A DNA stretch of 16,464 nucleotides, taken from NCBI GenBank assembly GCA_037380725.1, contig JARRRL010000014.1, positions 1 through 16,464 of the forward strand, given 5' to 3'. This document shows, one piece after another, positions 14,662 to 16,464 of the stretch (the stretch's first letter is position 1; the number at the start of each line of letters is the position of its first letter). Below the pieces are notes generated by a model that had not been told where the DNA came from, ran no database searches, and saw only the letters and a list, made by a program, of their open reading frames with translations. Source of the DNA: JARRRL01 sp037380725 (GTDB lineage Bacteria; Pseudomonadota; Gammaproteobacteria; Pseudomonadales; JANQJO01). The position numbers and the translations under genes are program-made.

Positions 14662-15186
14662 ATGACCCGGTACACAAACATCCCGTTTGCTGATCCGCAG
14701 CTCAAACGATCGTGCGGCTTCACTTTGGTGGAGGTGATGATCGCCAGTTTTATACTGGCGACGGGTATTTTGGCCTTCATCACGCTGCAACTGCAAGCCC
14801 TGAACGCCACGCGCATTGCGGGACTCCAAACGCAAGCCGCCATCTTAGCCAGCGACGTGGCGGACAGTGCACGCGCTAACCTCGAAGGGCTGATTGCAGG
14901 TGCGTATAACATCAGCAGCGGCAAAGCGTCTGACTTAGTGAGCACAACTCCACTTTGCTCGCCTTGTACACCCGAACAAATTGCGGCAATCGACATCAAT
15001 ACGTGGCTACAGCGTGTGGCCGAGGAAATCACCGACAGTGAAATCTCACTGCAATTCACTCAACCCAACTTCATCATCTCGATAAAATGGCCGACACCTG
15101 ACAATGAGCCAAAAACGTTCGCGCTCACCACTCAAGTCTGTGCTGAAGAAACACCACGAGGAGGTGGAACGCAATGCCTGCTGTAA
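14662..15186 (+). CDS. pilV: Type IV pilus minor pilin PilV
   Basis: 174 residues. The leader is MTRYTNIPFADPQLKRSCG, with cleavage before FTLVEVMIASFILATGILAF and the glutamate at mature position 5. The helix continues into the PilV-like LQLQALNATRIAGLQTQAAI and LASDVADSARAN. Two Cys pairs (CSPC near 107-110; a C-terminal VC and QC) suggest disulfides, as in other minor pilins. The gene overlaps pilW by 13 nt, so the two are probably translationally coupled. It follows fimT by about 107 nt on the same strand. PilV is expected to join FimU, PilW, PilX and PilE in the tip complex that primes pilus assembly and presents PilY1. Confidence 0.88.
   Translation: MTRYTNIPFADPQLKRSCGFTLVEVMIASFILATGILAFITLQLQALNATRIAGLQTQAAILASDVADSARANLEGLIAGAYNISSGKASDLVSTTPLCSPCTPEQIAAIDINTWLQRVAEEITDSEISLQFTQPNFIISIKWPTPDNEPKTFALTTQVCAEETPRGGGTQCLL
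15158..15165 (+). promoter_or_regulatory. Strong ribosome binding site of pilW
   Basis: GAGGAGGT lies 8 nt before ATG 15174, inside the end of pilV. It supports the long 40-residue leader of PilW over an internal ATG at 15252, which has no such site. Confidence 0.8.
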
Positions 15187-16052
15187 TCACCAGACACCGG
15201 TCCTCACCAAACACACGACACACCGATAAATTAAAACGTAAAAAGTGTAATATGAAAAACCGTCAGGCGTTCTGTCCGCACCAACACCGAGGGATCACAC
15301 TCGTCGAGCTGCTCATCGCGACGGTGATCGCCGCCGTCTTGTTGGGTACCCTGCTCAAGGTGTATGTGGATTCTAAAAATTCCTACTTTTTGAATCACAT
15401 CAAAGCCGAAATACAATCGGAAGCACGCGCCAGCTTGCGCATCCTCGCCCGCGTGGTGGAACAAGCGGGTTATCGCAATCTACGCGATATACGACAAAGC
15501 AACGACGAGGTTTTCAAAGCGACGCCTGATTTTACCGCCGGACAAGTACTCCGAGCTGCTGCAGTCGGCACAGCGGGAGGCTGGCAGTTGGAGACGCGTT
15601 TTCAAGGCGATTCAGATGGACTCATCTCCGATTGCTTGGGCTTTACGCACGGTGATGACCTGATCGTCACTCAAACGGTCACCTACGATCCGCAGGTCCA
15701 GGAACTCACCTGTTCCGTACGATGCGACAGCAGCGTACCCGGCGCAACCCTGTGCCCTAATCGAACAGCCTTGCTTTCCGATCGATTGCGTGCATTGGAT
15801 CTCCTGATCGGACTAGATCGCATTAATAATGATCACGTCATTGACAATTACCAACCCATCGCAACACTGAGCGGCTCAGAGTCCGGACTATTGGCCATCA
15901 AAGTATTAAGTTGGTTTGAGTCAGAGCAAAACGTACAAACCCAGGCGCAGCAACACGTGCTACGCACTTTTAATAGCACGGTCACTGAAGTAGATAAAAA
16001 ATTACGTCTCGCGTTTTCAGACACGTTTTCCGTACGCAGTCGCCTACCTTAA
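15174..16052 (+). CDS. pilW: Type IV pilus minor pilin PilW
   Basis: 292 residues. The leader is unusually long (40 residues, very basic, ending CPHQHRG) and is cut before ITLVELLIATVIAAVLLGTL; the glutamate at mature position 5 is present. Then comes KVYVDSKNSYF, followed by ARASLRILARVVEQAGYRN, a hallmark of PilW proteins. The rest is a large soluble domain with a Cys cluster (LTCSVRCD, then ATLCPNR) that may form disulfides. The start is set by GAGGAGGT at 15158-15165. It overlaps the end of pilV by 13 nt and is followed after 61 nt by the pilX-like gene. Confidence 0.9.
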   Translation: MPAVITRHRSSPNTRHTDKLKRKKCNMKNRQAFCPHQHRGITLVELLIATVIAAVLLGTLLKVYVDSKNSYFLNHIKAEIQSEARASLRILARVVEQAGYRNLRDIRQSNDEVFKATPDFTAGQVLRAAAVGTAGGWQLETRFQGDSDGLISDCLGFTHGDDLIVTQTVTYDPQVQELTCSVRCDSSVPGATLCPNRTALLSDRLRALDLLIGLDRINNDHVIDNYQPIATLSGSESGLLAIKVLSWFESEQNVQTQAQQHVLRTFNSTVTEVDKKLRLAFSDTFSVRSRLP

Positions 16053-16113
16053 TTGTGGTTTACCCTAATCGAGATAGAGTATACCTAATTATTATCCATT
16101 CACCCTTGTAAGC

Positions 16114-16464
16114 ATGAAAGCCATGAGCGCATCACCCATGAACACCATTCTTTTTAAACAATCCAGTCTTAAAGCGTCTTGTTTTAAACCGTCTTGTTTT
16201 AAACCGTCTTGTTTTAAACCAGATTGTTTTAAACCAGATTGTTTTAAACCAGATTGTTTTAATCAAGGTTCCGTTCAAACGGGTTCAATTTTGATTTTAA
16301 CACTGGTATTTTTGCTGCTCACCACGCTCATTGGCGCCACAACATTTTTCAGCAGTTTTACCGAAACACGGCGAGCGGGTAACTTCTCTGCATCCGCTTT
16401 GAGCTTTGAAAGCACCGAATCAGCGCTACGCGCAGGTGAGACATTCTTAATCAAAGCCAAACAA
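16114..16464 (+). CDS. pilX: PilX-like minor prepilin with repeat leader, N-terminal fragment
   Basis: The frame is open to the right edge; 117 residues are visible. Residues 58-80 (SILILTLVFLLLTTLIGATT) are a membrane helix after VQTG (54-57), the expected prepilin cleavage site; then RRAGNFSASALSFESTESAL and RAGE match the PilX N-terminal region (AGN...AFQAAEAALRAGE type). The mature residue 5 is Leu, not Glu. The leader is about 57 residues, against a usual 6-20, and consists largely of a pentapeptide repeat: ILFKQ, SSLKA, SCFKP three times, DCFKP twice, DCFNQ. It is Cys- and Lys-rich. Three in-frame ATG codons (16114, 16123, 16138) precede the repeat; none has a clear Shine-Dalgarno, so the exact start is open. 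The position after pilW supports the PilX call. Confidence 0.8.
   Translation, partial: MKAMSASPMNTILFKQSSLKASCFKPSCFKPSCFKPDCFKPDCFKPDCFNQGSVQTGSILILTLVFLLLTTLIGATTFFSSFTETRRAGNFSASALSFESTESALRAGETFLIKAKQ
16147..16266 (+). repeat. 15-bp coding tandem array, eight units, in pilX leader
   Basis: Eight consecutive 15-bp units in the pilX frame. Units 1-2 (16147-16176) are diverged; units 3-5 (16177-16221) begin TCTTGTTTTAAACC; units 6-7 (16222-16251) are GATTGTTTTAAACCA; unit 8 (16252-16266) is GATTGTTTTAATCAA. The block structure (TCT units followed by GAT units) points to successive local duplications. The unit is a multiple of three, so gain or loss of copies keeps the frame. Confidence 0.95.

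Noticed and set aside
16147..16266. CRISPR-like appearance of the 15-bp array
   Set aside because: Units are directly adjacent with no spacers, are in frame with a prepilin, and no cas gene is present.

Overview
The window looks like chromosome of a free-living, probably marine or halophilic gammaproteobacterium. The clues are an xseB-ispA-dxs cluster lying divergent to a PomA/PomB-type (sodium) flagellar stator pair, a Pseudomonas-like fimT/pilV/pilW/pilX minor-pilin cluster, and a MexEF-like RND efflux operon. No phage, transposase, tRNA, rRNA or CRISPR was seen. I do not assign a genus.

Layout. Positions 1-4648 (minus strand) hold a tripartite efflux operon in the order periplasmic adaptor, RND pump, outer-membrane lipoprotein. 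The last gene runs off the left edge. Positions 4649-6728 are a loosely packed stretch with two small plus-strand genes: a phasin-like protein with an internal repeat, and a solitary ParS/Xre/MbcA-type (DUF2384) antitoxin-like protein. The non-coding DNA around them is rich in hairpins and short tandem repeats. Positions 6729-10364 (minus) carry xseB, ispA and dxs. IspA and Dxs act in isoprenoid synthesis, and XseB is the small subunit of exonuclease VII. Positions 10365-10965 are a repeat-rich divergent intergenic region. Positions 10966-13591 (plus) carry pomA, pomB and a PilZ-domain gene, plausibly a stator unit with a c-di-GMP sensor. Positions 13985-16464 (plus) carry the minor pilins fimT, pilV, pilW and the beginning of pilX; pilY1 and pilE would be expected beyond the right edge.

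Two things stand out. First, the pilX-like prepilin has a very long leader built from eight in-frame 15-bp units that encode a Cys-Phe-Lys-Pro pentapeptide repeat. Second, short tandem duplications (units of 6-18 bp, two or three copies) occur in most of the intergenic regions, so the pilX array may be the coding-sequence version of a genome-wide tendency.

Several starts were moved inward from the longest reading frame because a good ribosome binding site or family length favours an internal codon (phasin-like, dxs, ispA, xseB, pilZ, fimT, pilV). All functional calls rest on reading motifs by eye, with no database search.
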